Below are positions 22,364 to 34,063 of a stretch of DNA of 64,000 bases, in pieces. This stretch comes from Pardosa pseudoannulata (taxonomy: Eukaryota; Arthropoda; Arachnida; Araneae; Lycosidae): contig CM063499.1 of NCBI GenBank assembly GCA_032207245.1, positions 37,365,668 to 37,429,667 of the forward strand, in the 5' to 3' direction. The position numbers were made by a program, and so were the translations under genes. A model generated the notes under the pieces. It was not told the origin of the DNA and did no database searches. It saw only the letters and a program-made list of their open reading frames with translations. Within the stretch, counting starts at the first letter, position 1. Every line of letters starts with the position of its first letter.

Positions 22364-25300
22364 ATGGCTGCCCCGGCAAGTGGTCAAATTGTTGATGAAT
22401 TTGAAAGTTCCTTTCAGGTAAGGTTCAATTCTTATAGGGAATGGATTTGTATTCTAGGATTAATTATTTTTTCTGTATGAGAGCACTGTAAATTTGATTT
22501 CAGGCTTGTCTTGCTGCGTTGACAAATCCTGACTATTTTAATGTTCGCGATGCAGAAGAAATAAAAACTGGTAAGTAATTTTACGTTTATTACTTTTGAT
22601 GGATGGTGCTACTTATTTAGTTTGAACTGGTAGAAAGCTTCATGTGTTTTGAGAATTTCTACTTTAAATAGACTTTAATGATTTTTCTTTATTCTAAAAT
22701 CTCTGTAAATGTGAAATACACTATTTACTAGAATATGTGTTAATAAGATATTGTGTAAACATTAATGCCATTCTATACAGCTGAGTTAGATTAAAAATAA
22801 TGAACGCATTTTCTCATTTCTGTTATTGCAATAGTAAATAAATCAAACAAAAATCTTTTGTAGCTTGTGATCCCATTATGATTCCAACATGGAACTTTGA
22901 GGATTAACTAATAATATGAGTAACTTTTGAGATTTTTTTCAAAATTTTAAAAACTTGGCTTTTTGAGAAATTTAATTTTTTTTTATTTCAAAGCGTTATG
23001 TGTTGTATATCACAAGAAAGCTCATTAAAAAAGGTTTAAAATAACACTTTGAACATATCCCTGGCTTAATTAGGTGAGTAGCAAGTGTAATTTAAAGGTA
23101 TGCTGATAGTGTATTTTTTAGACAAATCTGGCAACTTTAAAGCCTTATAACTCCCAAACCAGTTATTTAAACATAAGATATTGGGCTTTTCTTTATACCC
23201 TTAAAATCACTTAATATACCAAATTTAATCAAATTTGGAGATAGTTAGGTAGAATTTGTTCTAAAATTGCATTGATTTCACATGGAATAACTCTTAAAAA
23301 TTTATATTGAAGCAAGAAAAGACAGATAATACATACTTTTATTTAAAAAATATGACTTATTGCATGTTTTAAGCTATTTCAGTTTTTAACAACTTATTTT
23401 TTTAGCAAAATGCCTACAAGACATAAGGTTAACTTAGTGGTGATTTCTTATATGCATGATTATAGTTCACTAATTATGTACCTGAATCAGACTAAGCTAT
23501 AAAAATATATTCTTTAATAATTAACTAGTGGTACTTAATTTTAAAAATATATTCTTCTCTGCCATGAAATTAAGTGAAATCAAGTCCAAAATTAAGTTTA
23601 GTGGTACTATGTTGATTATATTAGTTTTATCCTTTGGTAAGAAACAGTTTTATGCACAATTATTGTTAGTGGAAGATTTATTTAGACTGATATGAAAGTG
23701 CATGTAATAAAACTGTCTTTTCCAAAGTACGTCTTAGATTTTAATATTAGGATTAGAATAAAATTGAGTAGGTAGTTAAAAAAAAGATTCCATTTAAAAT
23801 ACTGATCTGATTATCTAATAAAAATAGATTACTTTCATACTGCTTTATTAAATGTACATTATCAAAATATGCAAATGATTTTAATTTAGCAATTTTGAAC
23901 TTAATTTATTTTTAATTTTTGAAAAGAAATCTTGATGCAATTTTATCCTTTTTGCAATCTCTCATTTCAGTTATGATAATTCATGTGATAAAATATGCTA
24001 ATTATAACCATATTTATCATGTGAACAGCTTTTGTATAGAACCGTATTGGTGATATTTTATATTGGCACTTTGTTTCTTAGTCAAACATTATATTGTTAA
24101 TACTGTATGAATTACATGAAAATTTAATTTTGCAAATTATTAATTTAAAAAATATTACAAAAAAATTGTGAACTTCATATATCTAGAAATGATAATAAAT
24201 TTACTTAGAATTACATTGAATTTGCCCAATTTATATTTCTTACAATTAGTTAAAATAAATGTAAAAATCTGCTAAGGAACATATGCATTATAGACGCTGG
24301 TCTCGTCTGCCATGGTTTTTTGGCGACCAACAGAAAAAACGCTTGTTTTGAACAATCGCCTAATAGAAAAACATGGGGGCGGTACGTGTTTTCTGAAATA
24401 TTAAAAAAAAATGGCAACAGTCTCATGGCATATTTGAAACACAGCATTAACAAAAGTAAACTTTAAAAGAAAAAGATTAACAATTTAAAGGATTATTAAA
24501 ATAAAATTAGCATAATAATCATCATTTTTTAAGTTACTTAAAAAATAAATATCAGATTAGTAATATTTGATATATATCAACAGAATAAATACAATGTATA
24601 GCATTTTAATAAGCACTAATATTATAAAAAATCTGTAATATTATAAAAAAAAAATATGTGAAGGGAGGTTCATCCCTCACATGTTAAATTTTTTAGTAAT
24701 TATTTTGTAATTAAAAAACTGCAAAAAAAATTTAACAGATGAAAATTGGAAAGGGTAGTGCCACAAACATTCTTCAACACTCCTACTTCCCTTTAAAAAA
24801 CTTTGAAAAAGTTCTTTTTTACCAAATACAAAAAGAAAAAACTCAAATTCGGAATACTGTTTCACACACTTAAAGTTTAGAATGAAATACAAAACCCACC
24901 TCACACGTAAGAATATATACTGATATTTTTTAACGATTTCAAAAATATCAAGAACCGAAATAACTACACCCGTCGTAATTAAATTACTAAATCTAACAAA
25001 ATAGGAACAAAACAAAAATGTTCCAAACCAAAGCATCTCGTTTGATTTAGAATATCCTGATACTTTTTAGCAATTTCAAACACAGTAAAAACCGAAATAA
25101 CTACACCCACCATAACTAAATTACTAAATCTCAAAAAATTATAAGAACAAAAAAAGTTACTTACTAAATACCAATAAATGATATGAACAAAATAAAAAAT
25201 ACAACCTGACCTAGGCGACTGTAAACAAAAAGAACAGCTAAGGTACAAATTTCTCGAATAGTGCCGGGTACTCACGTTAGAAGTCACGTGCACCAATGGG

Positions 25301-27807
25301 GTGCAAGAACACATTAGAGCTGTCATACCCCACCACCAAATTCAGGGCAAACATACCAACCCACTCATCGCTCCAGGAAATTGTCAAATTTGGCGACAAA
25401 AAAAAAACATGGCATCTATAATCAGGGTTACCACGGTCCTTAAGAACTCCTTAATTTTAGCTTTCATTTTTAAGGGTCCTTAAAACTACTTAATTTTTGT
25501 CAAAAGTCCTTAAAAACTTCTTAATTTTTAAATTAGAATGCGATCAATTTCTCCATCGATGAGATCCACAGTCTCATGTGATTTCCTATCAGTTTTCTTA
25601 TATGACAAATATATAATCTTTTGTATACATAAAAGGTTTAAAGTATAAAGCAAATACCCTTTCCTAATAGTTAACAGTCATGCAGATTTTAATTAATTGA
25701 AGCATGGAGGATGGGGGTTTCTAGATATTTCAGTTACTCATGGAAGTTTAATTTTCCTTGCATTGAATGTAATAGAAAAGTCTAAAACTTTCTTCTTTCC
25801 CAGGCAGTGCCAGATATAATCAGCTAGTATATGTATATAAACTCTTAATAAATATATATATCAGTCATTTTTAAATCCTCAGAAGTACTGTTTATAATAT
25901 TTTTATTCATAATTTATTTTTAGTTTGATCTCTTAAAAAACTTTAGATGTACATTTTTTCAAAATTAGGTTTTGCCAAATAGATTTATCTTATATTAATT
26001 TTTAGGCATTTTTAAAAACTTAATTCTGAAATATTGTAGGGCATTTATTGAACATGCCTTGTCTGGTTCATAATCGTTAAAATATATTCCTCAGAAAATA
26101 GGGTTTATGCCATTATGTTGTGTATTTCAAGTATGTCCTTATAAAAAGTTACTTTGGTCCTTAGAAGTCCTTAAAAAGTCCTTAATTTTTGTTCTGGAAA
26201 AAGAGTGGGAACCCTGATAATGCATCTGCACCTCTGCTAAATATAAAAAGTCACAAATAGGATCCTATACTAAAGCTGTACCTTAGCATGATCTAATTAA
26301 AGTAAAAGATTCAAATATGTTTGCTAAATTCTCTGTGGCATATACTAAGTGTACTGATTTTGTTTATTAATATGTCTGTTGGTTGGTAAAAGAGCTTTAT
26401 AAGTATGAAGTATTGAAATTTATTCATCTAGGAGTTGAGCAAACTATTCAAAGATTCCTTGATGTCGCTAAACAAATGGAATGTTTCTTCTTGCAAAAAC
26501 GCCTTTTACTCTCTGTGCAAAAGCCAGAGCATAATATCTTAGAAGTAAGCGTTAGTATTTCAATTTTATTACTATCTAAATGTTTAAGTACAGTAGAGCA
26601 CTGTTTATATGCTTCTGATTTACATATTGTTTACATTTATAAGACATTTTATCAATCCCAGTGCACTTATAATCATTGTAATAAGCCTGATTGTTTATGT
26701 ACTGTATGGTACACAAAGTTTTGGTTATGCAAGAGCAGAGATCATTTTCTCATAGTTTTTAAACTATGATACCAATATCATTACTTCAAAGGTATACACG
26801 ATTGATGAATTAATAGAAAATAAATTTAGTGGAGATTTAAGCATTGATGGGAAACAATATAAAGCTATTTCAGAATTCTTTCAAGATGTGCTTGACTTTG
26901 TTGAAAAGCTTCAAACTTATTTTTTGTCAAAACATTGAGAAACATCTTATATCATTCAATTCATATAGCTACACATTCATATGCTCACAAACAGTCCATT
27001 CAGTGATGATTAAATTTTTTAAATTTTGATTATATGTAGTCTTACATCAACTCCTTAATCCTTTCGTGGGCCATTTATTTCTCACTCCACGTTTCCAAAC
27101 TTTAAAAACAGAGCTGCTAATTTTATTCAATCGATGACAGCGCAAAACCAAAGCGGGAATCAGTCTTCCCGTCGTTTCAATAACAAGACCAATATATTAT
27201 AAAGGGTTTTGCACTTCCCACAGGTGTATTTTGTAAGATCGTGTAGGTGGGAAATAATCTTCCCACGGCCCACGAAAGGGTTAAATAGCATATAAATGGT
27301 GCTTTACTGTACTATGTGGCGTCTCCCCTTTAATAATGAACAAAAATATTAAACTATTATTTCTTTCTTTTTATTCAGAATATTAACGAGCTGAAAAATG
27401 AGCTGCTACGTAAAGAACAACTCCTTAATAAGTATAATGAAAAGATACAGACCTGGCAGACTCTCTTACAAGATGTCCCTGGTACTCCACGTCCACCTCC
27501 CACTGCTGTCCCCCCTCAGCCCCCTCAAAATATGCCACCTATGCAAGGACCACCACCACAAATGCCTCCTCAAGTTGTACCACAAGGAGCTGCCCCAGCC
27601 CATCCTCATCATATGATGCAACCTCATATTGGACCACCCATGACTTCATCTCCAGCACCAATGCAAGGTGGAATGGTAATGCAGTCACCTCAGATGCATC
27701 CTCAGCAGCATATGGCTGCAGCACAACAACCTGGTGGCCTGCAAGGTCCCTTGGCATTTCTTGAAAGGACTATGTCTAGTATAGGGATGCCAGATCCAGG
27801 GAGGTAG
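22364..27807 (+). CDS. MED28: Mediator complex subunit 28, four exons, 220 aa
   Basis: Subunit of the Mediator head, which links transcription factors to RNA polymerase II in the nucleus. Coding exons: 22364-22417, 22504-22570, 26432-26544, 27379-27807 (TAG stop). All introns are GT-AG with phases 0, 1, 0. The protein begins [18 protein letters not shown]. The conserved helical core follows: [13 protein letters not shown], then [34 protein letters not shown] and [20 protein letters not shown]. It closely parallels human MED28 (178 aa), including the C-terminal [14 protein letters not shown] block. Between core and C-terminus is an arthropod-style Pro/Met/Gln/His-rich low-complexity stretch of about 70 residues (27489-27735), which explains the greater length. 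A piggyBac MITE and a hAT copy lie in its introns. AATAAA at 27866-27871. Confidence 0.95.
24243..25422. repeat. Unclassified insert with a 137-bp tandem duplication, in MED28 intron 2
   Basis: Two diverged units with period 137 bp: the TGATA-TTTTT start at 24921 and again at 25058, sharing CCGAAATAACTACACCC and ATTAAATTACTAAATCT-like blocks. Flanking parts (24290-24400 and 25250-25420) are less A+T-rich and both contain TTGGCGAC-AA and ACATGG motifs, so the whole may be one element. No terminal repeat or coding domain recognised. Confidence 0.4.
25423..26216 (+). mobile_element. hAT-like MITE (CAGGGTTACCAC ends), copy 1
   Basis: Left terminus CAGGGTTACCACGGTCCTTA, right terminus GAGTGGGAACCCTG; directly flanked by ATAAT on both sides (5 of the expected 8 bp). 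Subterminal regions hold many direct and inverted copies of TCCTTAA(G/A)AACTCCTTAAT. Related copies are at 40962-41960 and 39866-39995. Non-coding. Lies in intron 2 of MED28. Confidence 0.7.
26756..26938 (+). other. Short unassigned open frame in MED28 intron 3
   Basis: Sixty codons from just after a TAG to TGA, reading [19 protein letters not shown] then [20 protein letters not shown] and [19 protein letters not shown]. Composition is protein-like rather than random A/T translation, but there is no start codon, no clear acceptor (AAAG at 26788-26791 is weak) and no recognised family. It could be a transposase C-terminal fragment or an unrecognised exon. Confidence 0.2.
27055..27284. mobile_element. 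piggyBac-type MITE, 230 bp, in MED28 intron 3
   Basis: TTAA on both sides, with near-perfect terminal inverted repeats: TCCTTTCGTGGGCC at the left and, inward from the right, CCCTTTCGTGGGCC. No ORF. Confidence 0.85.
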
Positions 27808-28361
27808 AACTTATAAATGGAAACTTATAATAAGCATCAAGAATGCAAAACTGTTTTTATTTTTGAATAAATTATTTATTATTGCTTTTTATTTGGATTT
27901 ATTTATATAAAGGGATATATTTCACAACAACATAATTTTCCTTGTCCTTAGAAATAGAAACAATTTTGACTGCAAACGAATGTAAAGCTTCCCGATTTTT
28001 TTACCACAGTAATTAATGGAAGTAAAGGAATGAAACTATCATTTCCACTACACCCTGGAGGTAGATAAAATTTGTTGTTAATACCAGGGATAAAATTTTC
28101 ATTGCAAGAAAAAATAATTATTAAATTTGAAATTATCACATATGTACCTAATCTATTATTTAAGCTAAATATAAAAAAATTATGTATGTAATATCTAAGT
28201 TCAGTGATAAAATGTATGAAAATAATGCAGACGATATTTAAATAATTTCAAATAAGAAATGATTAAATGAGATAGTTAAAGGAATGACATCATAATGCTA
28301 GAAAAAATGTTATATTTACCTATTTTTTATGTGATAAATTGATAAATTTAATCACCTGCTC

Positions 28362-30201
28362 TTAACCCATATTGGACCGCTGTCCTATAAATAGGACAGC
28401 AAATGTAAATCCATTTAATAACAAAGTTATAAATATTTCCTCAGTGGATTTTATTTTAACACCTTTCAAATAGACACACTTTAGCAAAATAGTAAAAAAA
28501 AAGTGAGAAATAAAATTATATTGGATTGTAAAATCTATTTTCAGCAACCCCTTAAAAATTGTGATTCTTTAATCTTTAATTTTATATTCATTATTATTAT
28601 TATTTTCAAACTTCGTGGAGGTTACTTGCAGTTTATAAACAGAACTAATAATGTAGCTGAGCGTTTTTGTTCAAAAATATATTTTACACGTGTATTTTGT
28701 AAATATAAAAAAGGTGTCCTAAATATAGGACGACGGTCCAATCCGGATTATTTTTCCACGAATTCGTTATTGCATTCAAAGCGCACATTCTTTTCTTATC
28801 TTTCAATGAAAACCTATTCAAACACACCTGTTCGCACACCTGTATACAACAAGGGGAAATATATGTCTATTGTAATCAGGAAAATAGGAGATTACAAGAT
28901 AAACTTAATCTCTTACTCTCATGCTTGGTTGAAATTTGTTTAGTGTTTTGTGTTGCATGCAGCTCTATTTCCTTTCTGCTAAAAATTTGGATACTTTACT
29001 CTGCATTTTGCTTCTGTAAAAATGCCACATAGATTTCCAACAGTCCAAGACACTCTCGAATATATGAATACTTTAAGTGATGAGGAATTGATGATCTTGA
29101 AATTGGTATTGTTCCTCCTAATCCAGACTCTGTTAGCGATGAAGAAGAAATAGATGATTCAGCCACAAAATGTGAAAAGCCATGAATGCATGATGGGCTA
29201 AAAATTTAAGATACCGCTGGTATTGAAATTTTATCAAATAACTATAAAGAATGTCATCTCCCACCGAAAAAAAAATTCAGTGGGTAAAACGTCAACCAAA
29301 ATTTGAATTATTAAGTGATTCAATTTCAACACGAGATTATGAAATTATAAGTGTGGTTGCAGGAAAAACTCCAGTTGAACTCTTCCACATGATGGTTCAT
29401 GGCATAATATCTGTTACTTAAACAGAAACAAATCGGTATGCAGCTCCCCTCCCACATTCTTTGAGCATTACTGAAACAGAACTCACGCAATTTCTAGGTG
29501 TGAATTTCTTTAGTAGGTACTATTAGTTACCACCCGAAAAAAATGTACTGGGAAAATGGACCTACATTAGTGAGTAACGCTATGTCCAGAATGACACCAA
29601 GCCCTTTATTCAATTTAACGATAATTCTTAAATTCATCCACACGATTGTTATTATAAAATTCGACCTCTTTATGACAAAATCAACATAACCTTGAAGCAA
29701 TTTGGTATATTTTCTGAAAATCTCACCATCGATGAAAGAATGGTAAGATATATAGGAAGGCACATTTAGAAGATGTTGCATGAAAAATAAACCTTTAAAC
29801 CTTCATGAAAAATAAACCTTTAAAATTTGGATATAAATTATGGATGTTAGCATCGTACAATGAATATCCTTTTTTTTACTATTCCTTATTAAAGATCATA
29901 GTTCATAAACTCTAAGAAAAAAACAACAACAGTATGCTTAAAATGTAATGTTGGACTTTACATTTACTATTTCTACAAATTTCACCTATGAATCAGCCTA
30001 ATGAGATGAAAGTGATATTTGTTAAATTTTAGCAGTGTATTGGACCGTTGTCCTATTTATAGGACAGCTAATTACTTAAAAAAATAAAAATATTTTTTTC
30101 AAAATTTGTTTTTATATGCTTAATTACACCATATTAATGATATGGATGAGATTTTATTAACTTACAGAAATATTTAGTTGGTGTGGTACAATATGGGTTA
30201 A
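28362..30201 (+). pseudogene. piggyBac element with broken transposase
   Basis: TTAA at 28362-28365 and 30198-30201; termini CCCATATTGGACCGC and, inward from the right, CCCATATTGTACCAC. Transposase pieces on the plus strand: MPHRFPTVQDTLEYMNTLSD from 29022, an acidic SVSDEEEIDDSATKCEKP, then about 29530-29760 IRPLYDKINITLKQFGIFSE followed by NLTIDERMVRYIGRH. That last block is the characteristic piggyBac DDE block around the second catalytic Asp (family form LSIDESMVPYFGRH). Several stops and frameshifts disable it. The motif TGTCCTAT-AA-ATAGGACA occurs at 28381, about 28715 (variant) and 30049, so the subterminal parts carry repeated small palindromes. Confidence 0.8.
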
Positions 30202-30718
30202 CCCGAGAAAATAGGACTTCAAATAACGGCATTAAATGCTCAAAAAGGGTGGACACAACAACAGGTAATTTTCCTTATCCTTAGAAATAAGAAACATTTT
30301 TGACTGCAAATGGATGTCAAGCTCTCCTACCTTCCTTGTTTAGTTTTTGATTTCCTGTTTGGTGACGTTTTTCAATTATTCATTAAGATCATGCAAATAT
30401 TTATTTATTTTGTACTCATTATTATTCAAAGTGTGTATATATAAAAAAGCATATACCGCTTGTGCCAAAACATTGGTAACACAAAGGTACTGTTGTGCAA
30501 CTTTTTTTTTTTTTTTTTTCAGAATTTCATCATTTTAGTTGTTTTCTACAATAGTGAAGTATTTAACTGTTAAGAATGGCAATGCCAAACTTGATAAGTG
30601 ATTCAAAAATAAATGCTGATAGGAATGGCTTAATACAACATTTAGGAAATGAAATAATTCTAGTGTGGTGCCAAAAAATAATGTTTTAGGTGCATGATTT
30701 TGTGTGTCATACAACTCT

Positions 30719-31257
30719 TTAACCCTTTGCCTTAAAACAATGTATGGGAGACGTGATCGTACTGCTGTGCCTAAAATGAGAACCTCGTATCACACATATG
30801 ATTCTGTCTGGCCAAAAGTGGAAACCTCGTGTCAGATACATGATGATTCTTTCTGGCCAAAAGTGAAAAGCTCGTATCAGGCATTTTGTTGTTTTTGTGT
30901 TTGTTACAGTTGCAATATCAGAGTTCGTCATTTATTCTTAGGAATAATTGCAATGGAGTATTATATTATATGCAATAAATAATTAACTGTTGGTGCTTAA
31001 AAAATTCTTTAAAAAAATCTTAAAATTTTAACCTAATGGCAAAAAAGAAAATTGATACTAATAACGGTGCTGGAAAGTGTCCTTATTACACCTTAGAATC
31101 TGAAACAGATATCGATTTGGATACATCTGAAAATAGCATTGTAGTTTGTCCTGTAAAAAAACATGTGCAAAATTTAGCCTGTGATGAAACTGCTTCTGGA
31201 AAAGCTTTCATTGAAAGTGGCATACACAATTGCTCGATTCATAAGAAAAGGGGTTAA
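30719..31257 (+). mobile_element. piggyBac-like non-autonomous element, copy B
   Basis: TTAA at 30719-30722 and 31254-31257; termini CCCTTTGCCTTAAAAC and, inward from the right, CCCCTTTTCTTATGAATC. Two direct subterminal repeats of TCTGGCCAAAAGTG(G/A)AAA are at about 30807 and 30852. It contains an intact small ORF (31036-31257), MAKKKIDTNNGAGKCPYYTL onward, 73 aa, whose stop overlaps the TTAA. It is of unknown family and conserved, though degraded, in copy A. Confidence 0.75.
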
Positions 31258-31350
31258 TTACAGCAGTGAATAGTTTCAATCTGTAAAATTCTCTGAAAAA
31301 TTAACAAATATTGCATTCAGTTTTTGCAGGCAGCAACAATGCAGTTTGTA

Positions 31351-33215
31351 CAGGGTTTCCGTGCACCTGGAAAGTCATGGAAAATCATGGATTTAGACAA
31401 TGGATTAATTCTGTCATAAAGTCCTGAATTTCTAAGTAAAATGAGTAAAAGTCATGGATCCGCTAAGCTACCAATTAAAAAAAATTAAAATATGACTCTG
31501 CAAGTGAATTTCCTTTCTGAACGGAAGCGGCTGCATACTTCTCCCTTTTTACTATAGCGCAGGACTCCCATTCATCTATTTGTAGACTGAGACACGTGAC
31601 ATATTACGGCGCCTTAACTGCATGGCGAGACAATTGCTACGGGGTGACCAGGAGGTGTTAGTGCTCCGATGCAGTATCACGTTACGCGTGATTTCTCGAT
31701 GGTTGAGAAGAAAAGAAGTACGCATCGTCCTGTGATATAACAAAGGAGGGGCAGGGAAGGGGTTGATATCGGAACGTACTTGGCCCAGCCGGTGAACGTG
31801 TGTATATTTCGTTGTGAGAAGCGAAACCGTTGAAGATACGAGCGTTGAAAAACAATCATTAGGGCAGAGTACACTGCACTGGAAGGGTCGAATATTTCTA
31901 TCGCAGCAGTACGATTCGATCAGTCATCTGTTTTTTTCTCGTGTGTTAATGAGGCAAGACCAGGGTAGGCTTCTCTCTCACCCGTATATTCTGTCAGCTA
32001 GGACCTTCCTCCCCTCCACATTCGTTTCCGAGGATCTGATCAGGGTTGTAAAGAAACCCGGGTTTTTGTATTAAAATCCCAGCCCTGGCAAGTTTCATAA
32101 TTAAAAAAAAAAACTATGTTTTGGGGAGTGGGGGGGGGGAGTATAAAATCCGGGTTTTGGAAGGAGGGGAATTTTATTTCTCAAACAATATTAATATGTA
32201 ACATGCGTATGTATGTTTTTGTCTTTTGTTATGCTTGATGATACACTGTTTAGAAAGCACAAGAAACATTAACTCTTCTCGTACGCAACTCAGCAATTTC
32301 ACTCGTATCAGTCCGGCGGCGTCTACACGCGATGATCTCCGGTTTATACTGAGAGACCAGCTACGCGTATGGAGTATCGGAGATAGAGACGTTTTAATTT
32401 TTAAATGCTAGATTTAATTACTAGATGCGGTTACAGATATCCATACGATTCTTGTTTAAAATATTAGGAACACAAATCAATGCAAACATCAGTATGGGTG
32501 AAGAGGGGGATCGCCTGGTATAAAATACAAGTTTACATAATATACAAGTAAACTTTATTAAGTGTATACCCGTGCAACCCAGCATATGGAAAGCTATTAT
32601 TTACATGTACTTTTCAGAAAGAAACTATAGTTGAATTTTAAACATGGAAACAGAAAGCAGGGTACTTTGGAGGTACACTAATAAATTTTAGAATTAATAC
32701 AAATTTTATTATAATTTAATTATTTTTGCTCTTAATTTCTAATTAAATATTGTGATAGCTTATCTAGCTCCCTTAAAATATAAAGGGAGAAATTTGTTAA
32801 GCATGGAGGAACTGGTTTTAGAATGGCAAAGCAGCAGTTACAGTGATTATGTGATAAACTATGCCATAACAATTATCAGGCTGCCCGAAGAGCAACGCCC
32901 TACCCATTCGGCCGATCGATGGCTAAATGGGTAGGGCGCTGCTCTTTGGCATGGAAGTTCGTGGGTTTGAATCCCACTGCTGGCATGGATGTTCACAGCC
33001 ATTCAAAAATTCATACTTTGGAGGAAAAGTGCAAATCTTTACTGTAAAGAGTTACTAGGAGTTTCAGTAAATAAGAGATTTTTATTTTGAGGCATGTACA
33101 TCAGAAGTTTTATTCATATATACTTTAACAAAATATTTTTAAAGTCATGGAAAATGATCTGCTAAAATCAGGGAAAGTCATGGATTTGAAAAATTTTATT
33201 TTGGCGGATACCCTG
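31351..33215 (+). mobile_element. hAT-family element, longer relative of 5209-6012
   Basis: Left end CAGGGTTTCCGTGCACCTGG, right end TTTTGGCGGATACCCTG, matching the termini of the nested copy at 5209-6012. The 8-bp flanks (AGTTTGTA; TATGTAGT) do not match, so one end may have been altered. The interior (about 31500-32500) is much less A+T-rich than the ends and unrelated to the short copy; it holds what looks like another hAT start at about 32041 (CAGGGTTGTAAAGAAACCCG) and a SINE piece at 32883-33010. No transposase domain recognised. Confidence 0.6.
32883..33010 (+). repeat. SINE head with an inverted copy of itself (hairpin)
   Basis: Plus-strand SINE head at about 32920-33010: A box TGGCTAAATGGGTAGGGCG and B box GTGGGTTTGAATCCC. 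Immediately upstream, 32883-32912 is the reverse complement of the first about 30 bases of that head, separated by only about 8 bases around CGATCGAT, so the two form a long near-perfect hairpin at 32883-32950. The 3' body of the SINE is truncated. Confidence 0.8.
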
Positions 33216-33835
33216 TATGTAGTGAATAAAGCCAAACTGTAAACACAGCAACTAGATAAGGTAAGGTTAAAGCCTTGATGCTTTCATTTTTAGCAGCGCA
33301 TTCACTTTTTTTTTCTGTAGCACCTCATATTATTAAGCTAGCCAAATGTTTAATAAGGGATTGTTCTGCTCTGTATTCATTAGAACTTAATCATATTCAT
33401 TCAAACATTAGGACTACAAAATCATACAAATTAAAGTATGATCATGCAAGAACTGTTAAAGATGAGCATATTAAAGAAATAAATTCTTTTTTCTTGCTGA
33501 ACATAGATGGAAGCACAAGGAGAGCATAAAATAATATTTTGGCAATTTTAGTTTAATGCTATTTGTTTAAAAAAGCAAAAAACATATTATTGAGACATTT
33601 GTCATCGATAAAATTATCAATTTCCTATTCAAAAAAAAAAAAAAAATTTTTTTTTTTTTTTTAAGAAAACAGCTTGTTGAAACCTAATGAATGTTCTGGA
33701 GGTAATAGTTTAATATAGCACTTATTGTACTAGAAAAAAAAATTGTCACAAATAAAATGTATTTGGTATTTAAGACTTAAAAATCAAAATCTAAGAAAGC
33801 TAATTTGTTCAACACGTAAGAGAAAGATTAATCAA

Positions 33836-34006
33836 AGATGTTTTGACTCAGCAATAGCCAAATGGTAGGGTGCTGCTATTCAGTACCAGAGTTTGCACGT
33901 TAAAATCTTATTGCTGGTATGGATGTTCATAGCTGTTTAAAATCTTATCTAAGCAATAGGTCCTTGTCTCATTAAGCCTTGGGTAGCAAAAATTCAGACT
34001 AGTGCT

Positions 34007-34062
<56 letters not shown>
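33836..34062 (+). mobile_element. tRNA-derived SINE, copy 4, with poly(A) tail
   Basis: Degraded head (ATAGCCAAATGGTAGGGTGC; B box weakened) and body (GGATGTTCATAGCTGTTTAA onward), followed after GACTAGTGCTC by an uninterrupted run of about 54 A at 34009-34062. The tail fits reverse-transcribed insertion. Confidence 0.7.

Positions 34063-34063
<1 letters not shown>

Noticed and set aside
26383..26769. 128-aa open frame on the plus strand
   Set aside because: It is MED28 exon 3 (26432-26544) read through into flanking introns; the splice sites and family match define the real exon.
28503..28943. 146-aa open frame
   Set aside because: Falls in the 5' part of a broken piggyBac element, crosses one of its subterminal palindromes, and does not match transposase.
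31814..32074. 86-aa open frame inside a hAT element
   Set aside because: No recognisable domain, no support from the related short copy, and it reads into another element start near 32041.
33629..33664. A-run/T-run inverted repeat
   Set aside because: Simple homopolymer runs side by side; no structure beyond low complexity.
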